A stretch of DNA of 64,000 nt from Kiritimatiellia bacterium. GTDB lineage: Bacteria > Verrucomicrobiota > Kiritimatiellia > CAIQIC01 > Lenti-01. The stretch spans positions 17,102-81,101 of the forward strand of contig JAFXQI010000086.1 in NCBI GenBank assembly GCA_017527155.1. Direction: 5' to 3'. The notes beneath the pieces were generated by a model. The model was not told where the DNA came from. It worked only from the letters and a program-made list of their open reading frames with translations, and searched no databases. Below, piece after piece: positions 55,956-64,000 of this stretch. A program made the translations under genes and the position numbers. Positions within the stretch are counted from its first letter, which is position 1; each line of letters starts with the position of its first letter.

Positions 55956-57529
55956 AGGCCGACGAGGTGGAGGGTTTTGCCGGCGAAGGGGATGTCGCGG
56001 GTGTAGAGTTTTTCGGACCAGGGCTTGGCGGGGTCGGGGTCGAAGACGGGCATCCAGCCTTCGGGGAGGCCGAGGACATCGAGGTATTTGGCGAGCTGGG
56101 CGAAGGATTTTTCGCCGGCGAAGTTCTTGGCGGTCTTGACTTCGATGGCGTAGCGGCGACCGCGGAATTCGACGCAGAGGTCGAGGCGGCCGGAGCCGAG
56201 GGCCATTTCGCGCGCGATGCGGCCTTCGCCGTTGGTGACGCGCTGGAGGAAGGCCATGAGGACGAGGTGCGGGGTGGCTTCGCCGTAGTCGTAGGCGTGG
56301 CGGTCGGCCCCGGCGTTTTCGCGCCAGAATTCCTGGAAGGCCGCCATGAGACCCGGCATGTCGAGGCCGTCGGGGGTGGCCCACGGGGTGTCGGGGATGG
56401 ACTGCATCATCTGGGTCTGCTCGTCGCGGGAGAGGTAGCGGCCGATGATTTCGGAATACATGCGGTTGGCCGGGACGAGGGCGCCGTTTTCCTCGCGGAG
56501 GAGGCCGAGGTCCTGGACGAAGCGGTAGTCTTCGTCGTTGACCGAGGTGCCGAGGGGGCGTCCGCCGAAGATGACGGGTTCGACGATGCGGCGGACGCGT
56601 GGCTCGCGGAGGCGCTCCATGAGGCTGTCGACATGGGTGTCGCGCCGGCGGATGATGGTTTCCTTGGCGGTTTCGACGTCGGCGGGCGTGACGGGTTCGG
56701 AATAGCGGAAGCGGTGGATTTTTTCGACGCACTCGCGGGCGATGGCGTTGGCGAGCCACGGCTGGCCGTGGGTCCAAGCCATGACGGCTTCGATGGTGCC
56801 GGGGGCGAAGGGCTGGCCGGTGTCTTCGGTGTGTTGGGCGTAGAGGGTGCGGACTTCGTCCCCGGTGAAATTGCGGAGCAGGAGGTCTTCGGTGATGACG
56901 TTGAAGGGGCTGATCTGGCCGAGGGAGTCGCCGTCGGGGCGGATTTGGGCCTTGTAGTCGCGGACGTCGAGCATGCCGACGAGGGCGATGGACGAGGGGA
57001 AGGGCACCATGTCGCGGTTGACGTAGCCGTCGCGGAGTTGGCGGAGGAAGGAGATGAGGGTCGGACCGAAGAGGCAGTCGGCTTCGTCGAAGAAGACGAC
57101 GAGGGGCTTGCCGGCGCGCCGGCAGAGCATGCGGAGGGTGTCGGAGACGATGGTCGCGGTCCACGGGGGCGGCTCCTCGCGGACCATCTGCGGGGCGGGG
57201 CCGGTGCCGGTGTCGGACGGCGGCATGAGGCCGACGGCTTCGGCGGAGCGGATGAGGAGGCCGCGGAGCTGCGGGAGGGCTTTGTCGGGGTCGCCCATGC
57301 CCTGGAGGGCTTCGAGGGTGCAGTAGATGGCGGCCATGTCGCCCTTGGCGTTGAGTTCGCGGACGAGGGCGCGGACGGCGGTGGTTTTGCCCGTCTGGCG
57401 GGGGGCGTGGATGACGAAGTACTGCCGCCGCGCGACGAGGCGGCGGATTTCGGGCATCCGGTCCAGGGCCGGGAGCATGTAGTGCTCGCCCGGGATGCAG
57501 GGGCCGGCGATGTTGAAGCAGCGTTCCAT
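55952..57529 (-). CDS. AAA-like ATPase with PD-(D/E)XK nuclease-like C-terminus
   Basis: A 525-residue protein. Walker A APRQTGKTT lies at about 42-50 and Walker B LVVFFDEADCLFG at about 150. A long helical middle follows. The C-terminal 120 residues (LGSGRLDLCVEFRGRRYAIEVKTAK) show the D-x-ExK core of a restriction-like nuclease. The start at 57529 (MERCFNIAG) begins a clean N-terminus; ATGs further upstream sit in the aminotransferase. It overlaps the AlbA_2 gene by GTGA, so the pair is an operon. Molecular role unknown. Confidence 0.85.
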   Translation of the reverse strand: MERCFNIAGPCIPGEHYMLPALDRMPEIRRLVARRQYFVIHAPRQTGKTTAVRALVRELNAKGDMAAIYCTLEALQGMGDPDKALPQLRGLLIRSAEAVGLMPPSDTGTGPAPQMVREEPPPWTATIVSDTLRMLCRRAGKPLVVFFDEADCLFGPTLISFLRQLRDGYVNRDMVPFPSSIALVGMLDVRDYKAQIRPDGDSLGQISPFNVITEDLLLRNFTGDEVRTLYAQHTEDTGQPFAPGTIEAVMAWTHGQPWLANAIARECVEKIHRFRYSEPVTPADVETAKETIIRRRDTHVDSLMERLREPRVRRIVEPVIFGGRPLGTSVNDEDYRFVQDLGLLREENGALVPANRMYSEIIGRYLSRDEQTQMMQSIPDTPWATPDGLDMPGLMAAFQEFWRENAGADRHAYDYGEATPHLVLMAFLQRVTNGEGRIAREMALGSGRLDLCVEFRGRRYAIEVKTAKNFAGEKSFAQLAKYLDVLGLPEGWMPVFDPDPAKPWSEKLYTRDIPFAGKTLHLVGL

Positions 57530-57546
57530 GGGGGCGGGCGGCGGGA

Positions 57547-58869
57547 TTACCGGAAGCACCTGCGGACGATTTCGATGACCAAGTCCTGCTGTTCGGGCGT
57601 CATCTTGTTGTCGGAGGGGAGGCAGAGGCCGCGGGCGAAGAGGTCGGCGCCGACGTCGGGGGCGCCGCCGGCGATGTAGGCGTTGGAACGGGCGCGGCCG
57701 TTGCCTTCGCGCGTCACGAACGGATGTATGCGGTAGATGGGTTGCAGGTGCATCGGCTTCCAGACGGGGCGGCCTTCGGCGTTGAAGGCGGAGAGCGCGG
57801 CGAGGATCTCGGTCGGGGAGGACTTGCCGGGGACGGAGACGTAGAGGGCGTCGCGCTCGCCGCGGACCTGCGGGGCCATGGCGTCGGGATCGATGAGGAG
57901 GCAGGAAAGCCAGAAGTTCGGCTCGTCGCCGGGCAGGTAGGGGTTCATGGAGACGGGGAGGCCGGCAAAGCCTTCCTTGTAGCGGAAGTAGATGGCCTTC
58001 TTCTGGTCACGGTGTTCGGCGGCGTGGGGGAGCTGGCCGCGGATGACGCCGGCGACGATGTTGCTCATGCGGTAGTTGTAGCCGAGCTCCTCGTGCTGGT
58101 ACCACGGGGCCGCCTCGCGGGACTGCGTGGACCACTTGCGGACCTTGTCGGCCCATTCGGGGTCGTCGGCCAGCAACATCCCGCCGGTGCTGCCGGTCAC
58201 GAGCTTGTTGCCGTTGAAGGAAAGGACGGAGACATCGCCGAAGCCCCCCGTCTGGACGCCCTTGTGCGTCGCCAGGAACGATTCGGCGGCGTCTTCGACG
58301 ATCAGCGCGCCGTGGCGGTCGCAGATGGCGCGGATTTCGCCGATGCGGGCAGGGGTGCCGTAGAGGTGGGCGAGGACGACGAGGCGGACGTCGGGATGGA
58401 GCTCGAACGCCTTTTCGAGGGCGTCCGGGTCCATGTTCCAGGTGCCGGGCTCGGTGTCGACGAAGACGGCTTCGCCGCCTTCGTAGGCGATGGGGTTGAC
58501 GGTGGCGTCGAAGGTGAGGTCGGACGCGAAGACGCGGCGGCCTTCGAGGGTGCCGTGCCCGGCGCGGGGCTGGCCGTAGAGTTTCTCGCCGCACAGCTTG
58601 ACCGCCAGGTGCAGCGCCGCCGTCCCCGCCGAGAGGCCGACCGCGTGCTTGCGGCCGATCGCTTCCGCCGTGATGCGCTCGACTTCGTTGATGTTCGCGC
58701 CGATGGTGGTCACCCAGTTGGTGCGGATGGCTTCGTCCACCCACTTCTGCTCTTCGCCGTGCATGGTGGGCGAGGAGAGCCAGAGTTTGGACGGGAGCGG
58801 CGCCAGGCCGGCAAACCGGGGATCTTGGAGGAAGTCGGGGGTCGGATTGGAAAACACTGGTTTTTTCAT
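57547..58869 (-). CDS. DegT/DnrJ/EryC1/StrS aminotransferase (sugar-nucleotide type)
   Basis: A 440-residue PLP enzyme. AVGLSAGTAALHLAVKL binds phosphate, IVEDAAESFLATHKG carries the PLP Asp, and VLSFNGNKLVTGSTGG the Schiff-base Lys. NYRMSNIVAGVIRGQL is typical. These enzymes make 4-amino sugars for surface glycans. I chose the ATG at 58869 (MKKPVFSNPTPD); it is preceded nine bases upstream by the -10-like TACTAT (58879-58884, minus strand) and lacks a ribosome site, suggesting a leaderless start. It faces other glycan genes across a repeat-containing gap. Confidence 0.92.
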   Translation of the reverse strand: MKKPVFSNPTPDFLQDPRFAGLAPLPSKLWLSSPTMHGEEQKWVDEAIRTNWVTTIGANINEVERITAEAIGRKHAVGLSAGTAALHLAVKLCGEKLYGQPRAGHGTLEGRRVFASDLTFDATVNPIAYEGGEAVFVDTEPGTWNMDPDALEKAFELHPDVRLVVLAHLYGTPARIGEIRAICDRHGALIVEDAAESFLATHKGVQTGGFGDVSVLSFNGNKLVTGSTGGMLLADDPEWADKVRKWSTQSREAAPWYQHEELGYNYRMSNIVAGVIRGQLPHAAEHRDQKKAIYFRYKEGFAGLPVSMNPYLPGDEPNFWLSCLLIDPDAMAPQVRGERDALYVSVPGKSSPTEILAALSAFNAEGRPVWKPMHLQPIYRIHPFVTREGNGRARSNAYIAGGAPDVGADLFARGLCLPSDNKMTPEQQDLVIEIVRRCFR

Positions 58870-58940
58870 TTCGTTTCGATAGTACCAACCGCCCCCCGCA
58901 AAAGAAAGGGAAAACACGGCCGGAATGGCATCCGCACCAC

Positions 58941-59068
58941 CTACCGGGGGGGCACGCATTCCGTGCGAGCCGCATGGCCGGCCCAGCCTCGAAGCGCTGG
59001 ACCGCCGATGCCGCATCCCGCTGCGCTTTCCACGGGGAGGGACGCGCTTCCGCGCGTCCGCGAACGGG
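58941..59068. repeat. Partial copies of families B and A
   Basis: A degenerate family B end (58951-58975, ATTCCGTGCGAGCCGCATGG) is followed by the right half of family A (59021-59068; GGGGAGGGACGCGCTTCCGC). The rest of 58870-59160 holds no supported gene. Confidence 0.55.
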
Positions 59069-59160
59069 AAAGAATCCTCATCGCAGGACGCAGGAGGCGG
59101 AGCGCCGTACAACGGCATCGTGTCATGGGGTCGCGCGCAAGCGCACCCCTTCCCCGGGCG

Positions 59161-60759
59161 TCACCGGGCCGCTTCCGCCGGCGGGAAAACGGGCCATTTC
59201 CCGGTGGGGACGTGGGTGCGGCCGGCCCACATGGGGTTCGATTCCGGGGAAAGGGCGGCGGCCGGGATGTCGGCGGCATCGACGACCGAGAACCCCGTGA
59301 CATGGCGGCCGAGGCCGGACAGGACCGGATGGAATCCGGCCGGATCGTATTCGGCGCGGTCGAAGAGCAGCAACCGCGTGCGGCCGGACGTCCGGGCGAG
59401 GAGCGCGCGCAGTTCGTCCCAGGAGGCGGTGGAGATGTTGACGTTGCCCTCGATGGGCGCGGTCTCCTCCCGGTCGATGTCGAAACTCCACGTGCCGCGG
59501 AGGCCGTAGTAGCGGAACGCGAGGCGGCTTCCCTGGAAAAAGACGTGGTCGGGCGCGTCCTCCAGGGCGAGACGGACGGCCCCGCGGTAGTCTTCCTTGC
59601 GGAACTCGTCGAGGACGGCGATGTTGAAGCCGGAAAGGACGTTCACGGCCAGCACCACGAACACGACCGCCTTCGCGAACCGCCCGGGCAGCGTCTCCAG
59701 GACGTCCCCGCAGGCGAGCGCGAGGGCGAAGAGCAGTCCCGGCACCAGATAGATGACGTGGCGCTCCCAGAAGCGGGTCTTGAGGGCGATGTTGGCGGCG
59801 AGGAAAACCAGCAGCGCGGCGGCGGTGCAGGCGAGCGCGGCAATGGTGCGGCGGTTGCGCCAGACGCGCGCCCGGAGGCAGCAGGCGAAGAACGCGGCGT
59901 AGGCCAGCACGGCGGCGGCGAGTTCCGCGGCGGCGCGGGGGCTGAAGCCGATCGACATCTCCCGGAAGCTGTTGCGCGCCCAGCCGAGGCCGCCGAGGCC
60001 CGCGAAGTAGTAGGCAATCTGGACGATGCCGGAGAGCGGGCTGGTCGGGAAGCCCAGCTCGGGCGCCCCGAACGCGAAGCGGGCGAAGTAGAGTCCCAGG
60101 GCGGCGAAGCAGGGCGCGGCCCCCAGCCACACCAGCGCGTGGTCCATGAAAACCGGCGGCCGGCGGCGGAACTGCAGCAGCAAAAACACACCGTAGGCCA
60201 CCCCGGCGAAAACCGCCATCATGTGGAGGGCGCAGGCGGCGAACCAGCAGGCGAAGAAGCCGGCGACGGCACGCCGGGCGGGCGCGCCGGGCGGGGCGTC
60301 GGCACTGCGGAGGAGGAACCATGTTCCCCAGATGCCGCAGGCGTAGAGGAAGGCGTAGGGGCGCGCCTCGTTCATGTAGTACAGGAACATCGGGTTGGCC
60401 GCGAAGAAGAGCATCGACCACCGCGGAAGCCGCGCCGCCGCCACCAGCCGGAGCGCGCCCAGCAGCACGAGCAGCGCGGCAAGGTAGTTCATGGAGCGCA
60501 GGGCGAACTCGCCGTAGCCGAACAGGCGGCACCATGCGTACTCGCCCAGGAAGTAGAGCGGCATCCCGCTGGCCGCATCGCCGCGCGACGACAGCTCCCG
60601 GACCAGGTCGCCAAAGGTCCCCTGGATCACGGTGTGCGTCTGGATTTCGTCCATCCACAGGCTGTCCGTGCGGACGGAAAACAGCAACAGGAGCAGGGCC
60701 GCCAGGACGGGCAGGGCGCGGAGCCAGGGGAGCGCCGTCCCGCCGTCACTTGCTTTCAT
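59161..60759 (-). CDS. GT39/ArnT-like membrane glycosyltransferase
   Basis: A 532-residue polytopic protein with about 11-12 helices. The N-terminal [20 protein letters not shown] carries the Asp-Glu that GT-C enzymes use. [23 protein letters not shown] is the usual conserved loop. The C-terminal 130 residues are soluble. Such enzymes transfer sugars from polyprenyl phosphate to lipids or proteins outside the inner membrane. The start lies inside the end of the upstream FAD-protein gene (14-base overlap), giving a two-gene operon. Confidence 0.85.
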   Translation of the reverse strand: MKASDGGTALPWLRALPVLAALLLLLFSVRTDSLWMDEIQTHTVIQGTFGDLVRELSSRGDAASGMPLYFLGEYAWCRLFGYGEFALRSMNYLAALLVLLGALRLVAAARLPRWSMLFFAANPMFLYYMNEARPYAFLYACGIWGTWFLLRSADAPPGAPARRAVAGFFACWFAACALHMMAVFAGVAYGVFLLLQFRRRPPVFMDHALVWLGAAPCFAALGLYFARFAFGAPELGFPTSPLSGIVQIAYYFAGLGGLGWARNSFREMSIGFSPRAAAELAAAVLAYAAFFACCLRARVWRNRRTIAALACTAAALLVFLAANIALKTRFWERHVIYLVPGLLFALALACGDVLETLPGRFAKAVVFVVLAVNVLSGFNIAVLDEFRKEDYRGAVRLALEDAPDHVFFQGSRLAFRYYGLRGTWSFDIDREETAPIEGNVNISTASWDELRALLARTSGRTRLLLFDRAEYDPAGFHPVLSGLGRHVTGFSVVDAADIPAAALSPESNPMWAGRTHVPTGKWPVFPPAEAAR

Positions 60760-62284
60760 GGTATTCGCTTTCGGTGTTGACGTTCCAGACGGCGGCCTTG
60801 TCCGTCCCGCCGAGGAGGGAGCGGACGGCTTCGACGCCGCAGAGCATGGAGTGGTCCATGTTGTTGTAGCGGTGCTGGCCGTTGCGTCCGATGCACCAGA
60901 GGTTCGGGATGGTGTCCAGCCAGGCGCGGACCTTGCCGAACTCGGAGTAGCTGCCGAAGTAGGCGGGGTAGGCCTTCTTGACCTTCAGGCGGACGCTCTT
61001 GCGGACGGGTTCGCCTTCGGCGAGGACGCCGATCTGGCGGAGTTCGGCGGCGGCCATCGCGATGACCCCGTCGTCGGGCATCGTCCAGAGCCTGTCGCCT
61101 TCGGAGCAGAAGTACTCGAGGCCGATCCAGACGTGCTTCGTCACGTCGTCCACCATGTACGGGGACCAGTTGTTGAAGATCTGGATGCGGCCCATGCGGA
61201 CGCCACGGTCCTGGACGTAGATCCAGGTGTCGGGGACGATGCCGTTGAGGGTCTTGAGCTTGGTCTGGTTGCGGATGGCGAGGCGGTCGACGAGGAGGCC
61301 GACCGTCACGAAGTCGCGGTAGGGGAGGTCGGCAGCGATGCGCGCGACGTCGGCGGGCGCGTTGCCGAAGGCCGCGACGAGGTCCTTGACCGGCATCGAG
61401 GAAAACACCGCGTCGCAGGGCAGGACCGTGCCGTCGGCGAGCGCGACGGCCGTGACCCGGCCGCCTTCGGTGCGCAATCCGGTGACGGGGGCGTTGCGGC
61501 GGACTTCGACGCCCTCGGCGGCGAGCCGCGCGGCGAGCGTCTCCCAGAGCTGGCCGGGGCCGCGCTTGGGATAGAGGAATTCCTCGATGAGGGAGGTCTC
61601 GCGCTTGCCGCCCTTGGGGATGAAGATGTTGAGGAGCGCCTTCCAGAGGGAGAGGCCCTTGACGCGCTGGGCGCCCCAGGAGGGATCGATCTTGGAGGGA
61701 TGGATGCCCCAGAGCTTCTCGGTGTAGTCCTCGAAGAACATGGAGTAGAGGACCTTGCCGAAACGGTTGATGTAGAAATCTTCGAGCGACTTCTCGGGGC
61801 GCTTGGAGACGGCGCTGAAGAGATAGCTCCAGCCGGCCTTCCAGGTCTGGACGAGGCCCATCGCGGCGAAGGTCGCGGGCTTGATGGAGATGGGGTAGTC
61901 GAGGAAATGGCGGTTGTAGTAGATGCGGCTGACGCGGTTGCGGCGGAGCATCACGATCTCGTCCTTCTCGGGATCGGGCCCGCCGGGCGCGGGGTGGCAG
62001 TCGCGGCCGAGCAGGATGTCGTCCTTGGACGGCGCGCCCTGGAGCGGCATCAGCTCCGCCCAGAGGTCGTTGACGGCCTGCGACTTGGAGAAGAAGCGGT
62101 GCCCGCCGATGTCGATCCGGCAGTCGCCGCAGACCGCGGTGCGCGAGATGCCGCCGATGTGCGGGGAGGCTTCGAGGACGATGACGCGCCAGTCCTTCGA
62201 TTGGCGGTGGAGTTCCCATGCGGCGGTCAGGCCGGCCGGTCCGGCGCCGATGACGATGGCGGTCTTGACAGTGGTCGTTGGCAT
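60746..62284 (-). CDS. FAD-dependent oxidoreductase/amine-oxidase family (glycan locus type)
   Basis: A 512-residue flavoprotein. The dinucleotide fold [16 protein letters not shown] is at residues 9-24, followed by [13 protein letters not shown] and [11 protein letters not shown]. The C-terminal FAD motif is [19 protein letters not shown]. These features match the protoporphyrinogen-oxidase-like/UDP-galactopyranose-mutase-like proteins of polysaccharide loci ([21 protein letters not shown]). I chose the ATG at 62284; an ATG 24 bases earlier (62308) is equally possible and neither has a clear ribosome site. It overlaps the GT39 gene. Confidence 0.85.
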   Translation of the reverse strand: MPTTTVKTAIVIGAGPAGLTAAWELHRQSKDWRVIVLEASPHIGGISRTAVCGDCRIDIGGHRFFSKSQAVNDLWAELMPLQGAPSKDDILLGRDCHPAPGGPDPEKDEIVMLRRNRVSRIYYNRHFLDYPISIKPATFAAMGLVQTWKAGWSYLFSAVSKRPEKSLEDFYINRFGKVLYSMFFEDYTEKLWGIHPSKIDPSWGAQRVKGLSLWKALLNIFIPKGGKRETSLIEEFLYPKRGPGQLWETLAARLAAEGVEVRRNAPVTGLRTEGGRVTAVALADGTVLPCDAVFSSMPVKDLVAAFGNAPADVARIAADLPYRDFVTVGLLVDRLAIRNQTKLKTLNGIVPDTWIYVQDRGVRMGRIQIFNNWSPYMVDDVTKHVWIGLEYFCSEGDRLWTMPDDGVIAMAAAELRQIGVLAEGEPVRKSVRLKVKKAYPAYFGSYSEFGKVRAWLDTIPNLWCIGRNGQHRYNNMDHSMLCGVEAVRSLLGGTDKAAVWNVNTESEYHESK

Positions 62285-62546
62285 GGTTTCGTTGTCCGTT
62301 GCTTGCATGGCAAGACGGATAATGGCGTTTTCGCGGGGATTGTGCAAGAAGAAGTCCGCCCGGGAAGGCCGGCGGGAAGAATCTCCGTTTCGTGCCAAGC
62401 GGAAGGGGAGACCGGATGGAAAAGGGTGGCGGGCGGAGGAAAAACAGGTATGATGCCCCAAGATGAACTTTGCAAGGGCAACGGCAACGGCGGCCGTGGC
62501 GGTCGTCCGGATCCCGGACGGCCCGGCACGGGTCAGGAGACAAGGC

Positions 62547-63665
62547 GTGAAGATTCTGCTGGGCGGCATTCCGTTGGGATGCAACAACATCGGGGACGAA
62601 GCCATCGTGGCGTGCGTGGTGGAGATCGTGCAGCAGGCACTTCCGGGGGTGGAATTGACCGTGGCGACGGAGGACCCCCGGACGGCGGAGCGGCTCGGGG
62701 TGGGCGTGGTTCCGGCATACGGGTTCGCGGGGCGGGGCCCGGAAGGGTTCGCGGAGGTGGCGCGCGGACACGATGCGTATGTCTGGTGCGGGGCGACGGG
62801 CCTCTCGGACTATCCGCAGGTCGGACTGGATCTGCTGGCGGCGGCGCAGGAGGCCGGCGTGCCGGCGTACGTGTGGTGCGTGGGCATGGACGACGAACTG
62901 AATCCGGTGTTCTTCCGGGCGGGAGGAAAGCGGCGGGCGCTGCTCGGCGCGCTGGGGCTCGTCGGCCGCTACGAGGCCTGGCTGCGGGGCCGGCTGGCCA
63001 AACGGATGACGCGGATCCTGCCGCGATGCCGCGGGGTGTGGGTCCGCGATCCGCAGAGTGCCGGGATGCTGGCGCGGACGGGGTATCCGGGGGCGGGCGT
63101 GGCGGCGGATCCGGCCATCTGGCTCGCCCGGAAGAAAGAGGGGTGGATCGGGAAGGAACGGCCCCGGAGGCTGGGATTGTGCATTTCGGACCAGCGCCGG
63201 GTTGCGGATCTCGCGGGCGTGGCACGGATGGTGGAAGCGGTGGAAGGGGCCGGATGGGAGGTCGTCGGGATTCCGATGAATCCGGTGACGGACCGCGCGC
63301 TGATGGAACGGGAACTCGGCGTGGCGTGCGCCCCGGTGGCCTCGCCGGAGGATGTGCTGGAAACGGCGGCTGGATGCGGCGTGGTGGTGTCGAGCCGCTT
63401 GCACCTGCTGATTCTCGCGGCGGACGTCGGCACGCCCGGCATCGGCATCGTGCGCGGAAGCAAGATCGCGAACTGGCTTGCGAACTTCGGCCAGGCACCT
63501 GCGGGAACGGTCGCTGGCTGCGACTGGGAGGCCGTCGCGCGGCGCGTGCTGGCATCCCCCGGGGAACGCACGGCATGGCTGGACGCGCGGGCGAAGGCAT
63601 ACCAGGCCATGGAAATGCGGCTGGAGACGGCGCGGAGGGCGCTCGCGGAAAAACTGCCGTCGTGA
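62547..63665 (+). CDS. Polysaccharide pyruvyltransferase-family protein (CsaB-like)
   Basis: A 372-residue member of the polysaccharide pyruvyl transferase family. [20 protein letters not shown] is the classical N-terminal motif, and [42 protein letters not shown] and the SK.. loop are as in CsaB/WcaK proteins. A GTG at 62547 with AGGAG seven bases upstream fits that motif. An in-frame ATG at 62463 gives 28 extra low-quality residues but has TATGAT eight bases before it, so a leaderless start is an alternative. It transfers pyruvate from PEP to a sugar of a surface glycan. Confidence 0.82.
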   Translation: MKILLGGIPLGCNNIGDEAIVACVVEIVQQALPGVELTVATEDPRTAERLGVGVVPAYGFAGRGPEGFAEVARGHDAYVWCGATGLSDYPQVGLDLLAAAQEAGVPAYVWCVGMDDELNPVFFRAGGKRRALLGALGLVGRYEAWLRGRLAKRMTRILPRCRGVWVRDPQSAGMLARTGYPGAGVAADPAIWLARKKEGWIGKERPRRLGLCISDQRRVADLAGVARMVEAVEGAGWEVVGIPMNPVTDRALMERELGVACAPVASPEDVLETAAGCGVVVSSRLHLLILAADVGTPGIGIVRGSKIANWLANFGQAPAGTVAGCDWEAVARRVLASPGERTAWLDARAKAYQAMEMRLETARRALAEKLPS

Positions 63666-63670
63666 CCGCC

Positions 63671-63826
63671 GGTGGGGCGAGCTCTCCGAGCGAGCCGTTC
63701 CTCCCCGTCCGCGTGCCTCGTTCGGAGTGCCCGCCCCCGCCTTCCGCTCTCCATTTTCCACCGCGGACGCGCAGAAGCGCGTCCCTCCCCGTGGAGAGAG
63801 CACCGGGAGGGTCGCGCTTCCGCGCG
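63671..63826. repeat. Intergenic repeats, families B and A
   Basis: Family B (63671-63697, GGTGGGGCGAGCTCTCCGAG then CGAGCCG) and a complete family A palindrome (63770-63826; GAAGCGCGTCCCTCCC against GGGAGGGTCGCGCTTC). No other feature is seen up to 63894. Confidence 0.65.
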
Positions 63827-63894
63827 ACCTTGCGGTTGGGAAGCGGACCGCCAACTGGGCAGGCGATTTGCAAGCGAAATCGGACACAGGGGAG

Positions 63895-64000
63895 TCATGC
63901 GGCGGCGAGGTAGGTTTCATGGGCGGTGCGGCCTTGGAGAAGGCGACGGTGGATGGAGTTGATGGCGTCTTCCAGCTCCGCGATGCGTAGCCGGGAGACC
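63895..64000 (-). CDS. C-terminal fragment of a gene entering from the right edge
   Basis: The minus strand reads SRLRIAELEDAINSIHRRLL and then QGRTAHETYLAAA-stop. This is a helical, coding-like tail cut by the window edge. I cannot assign a family; the stretch is too short. It is open to the end of the window. Confidence 0.55.
   Translation of the reverse strand, partial: VSRLRIAELEDAINSIHRRLLQGRTAHETYLAAA

Noticed and set aside
57724..60780. A 1018-codon plus-strand open frame
   Set aside because: Lies opposite the aminotransferase and GT39 genes, whose motifs are unmistakable; its own sequence is a Gly/Glu/Arg/Val-rich shadow.
60632..63913. Very long open frames on both strands across the FAD oxidoreductase and pyruvyltransferase genes
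   Set aside because: They are stop-poor shadows; only the frames with FAD-binding and pyruvyltransferase motifs are credible.

Overview
The window is GC-rich, Gram-negative DNA. It carries lpxA, fabZ, a KdsD-type arabinose-5-phosphate isomerase, an outer-membrane barrel and many lipoproteins. InlB-type B-repeats, an MBG-like domain, numerous TPR/Sel1 proteins and a lone CesT-type chaperone point to the PVC superphylum, most likely a gut-type Kiritimatiellota (or Lentisphaerota) genome. That placement is inferred from family content only; no rRNA or tRNA gene was recognised.

Layout. 1-4324 (minus): an Mrp-type Na+/H+ antiporter operon, E-F-G-(MbhD-like)-(MbhE-like)-B-C-D, running off the left edge; its MrpA C-terminal domains are separate genes. 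4436-5215: hisF. 5429-6318: two paralogous small lipoproteins. 6390-7418: a repeat-rich intergenic stretch followed by a structured leader. 7419-17736 (plus): the centrepiece, a ubiquitin-like conjugation operon of YukD-like beta-grasp modifier, E1-like adenylating enzyme, membrane-anchored JAMM protease, small membrane protein, multi-pass FHA protein, RING-like zinc-finger/DUF805 membrane protein, zinc-ribbon E2-like protein and a membrane protein with DnaJ-type CxxCxGxG repeats, then a Sel1-repeat lipoprotein. 18180-19849: an AbiE-type toxin-antitoxin pair. 19252-22348 (minus): a LysR regulator with no stop codon where expected, and a DUF234-type ATPase. 22599-26127: a flavodoxin/aldo-keto reductase/flavin reductase redox cluster with an aldo-keto reductase remnant. 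26352-28574: a secreted repeat protein. 28809-30022: fabZ-lpxA. 30170-31078 and 46310-47163: two members of an unrecognised membrane-protein family. 31582-36217: a secreted TPR operon including an SNase-TPR fusion. 36550-39448: potABC. 39638-44326: KdsD, outer-membrane barrel, polysaccharide deacetylase and flippase. 44403-46180: umuDC behind a LexA-like operator. 47191-58869 (minus): CesT-like chaperone, sulfatase-fold membrane protein, phosphonopyruvate decarboxylase-like enzyme, aldo-keto reductase, DUF4143 ATPase, MmgE/PrpD, AlbA_2 ATPase, AAA-nuclease protein and DegT aminotransferase. 59161-63665: glycan genes. A gene fragment enters from the right edge.

How the parts fit. The ubiquitin-like operon contains every catalytic role of a conjugation-deconjugation cycle, and five of its products have membrane segments, so a membrane-associated modification system is the natural reading. 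It is visibly lower in GC than its surroundings (hand counts: 22/60 at 10621-10680 and 31/60 at 11881-11940, against 43/60 at 33961-34020). It lies between intergenic repeats that recur in inverted order on its two sides and is followed by an abortive-infection-type pair, so it looks like an accessory, possibly defensive, island. Much of the rest is envelope biology: lipid A, surface polysaccharide, transport and secreted repeat proteins.

Two genome-wide habits show up. Several transcription-unit heads have a -10-like hexamer only 6-10 nt before the start codon and no Shine-Dalgarno, suggesting leaderless transcripts. At least six short repeat families are scattered through the intergenic DNA.
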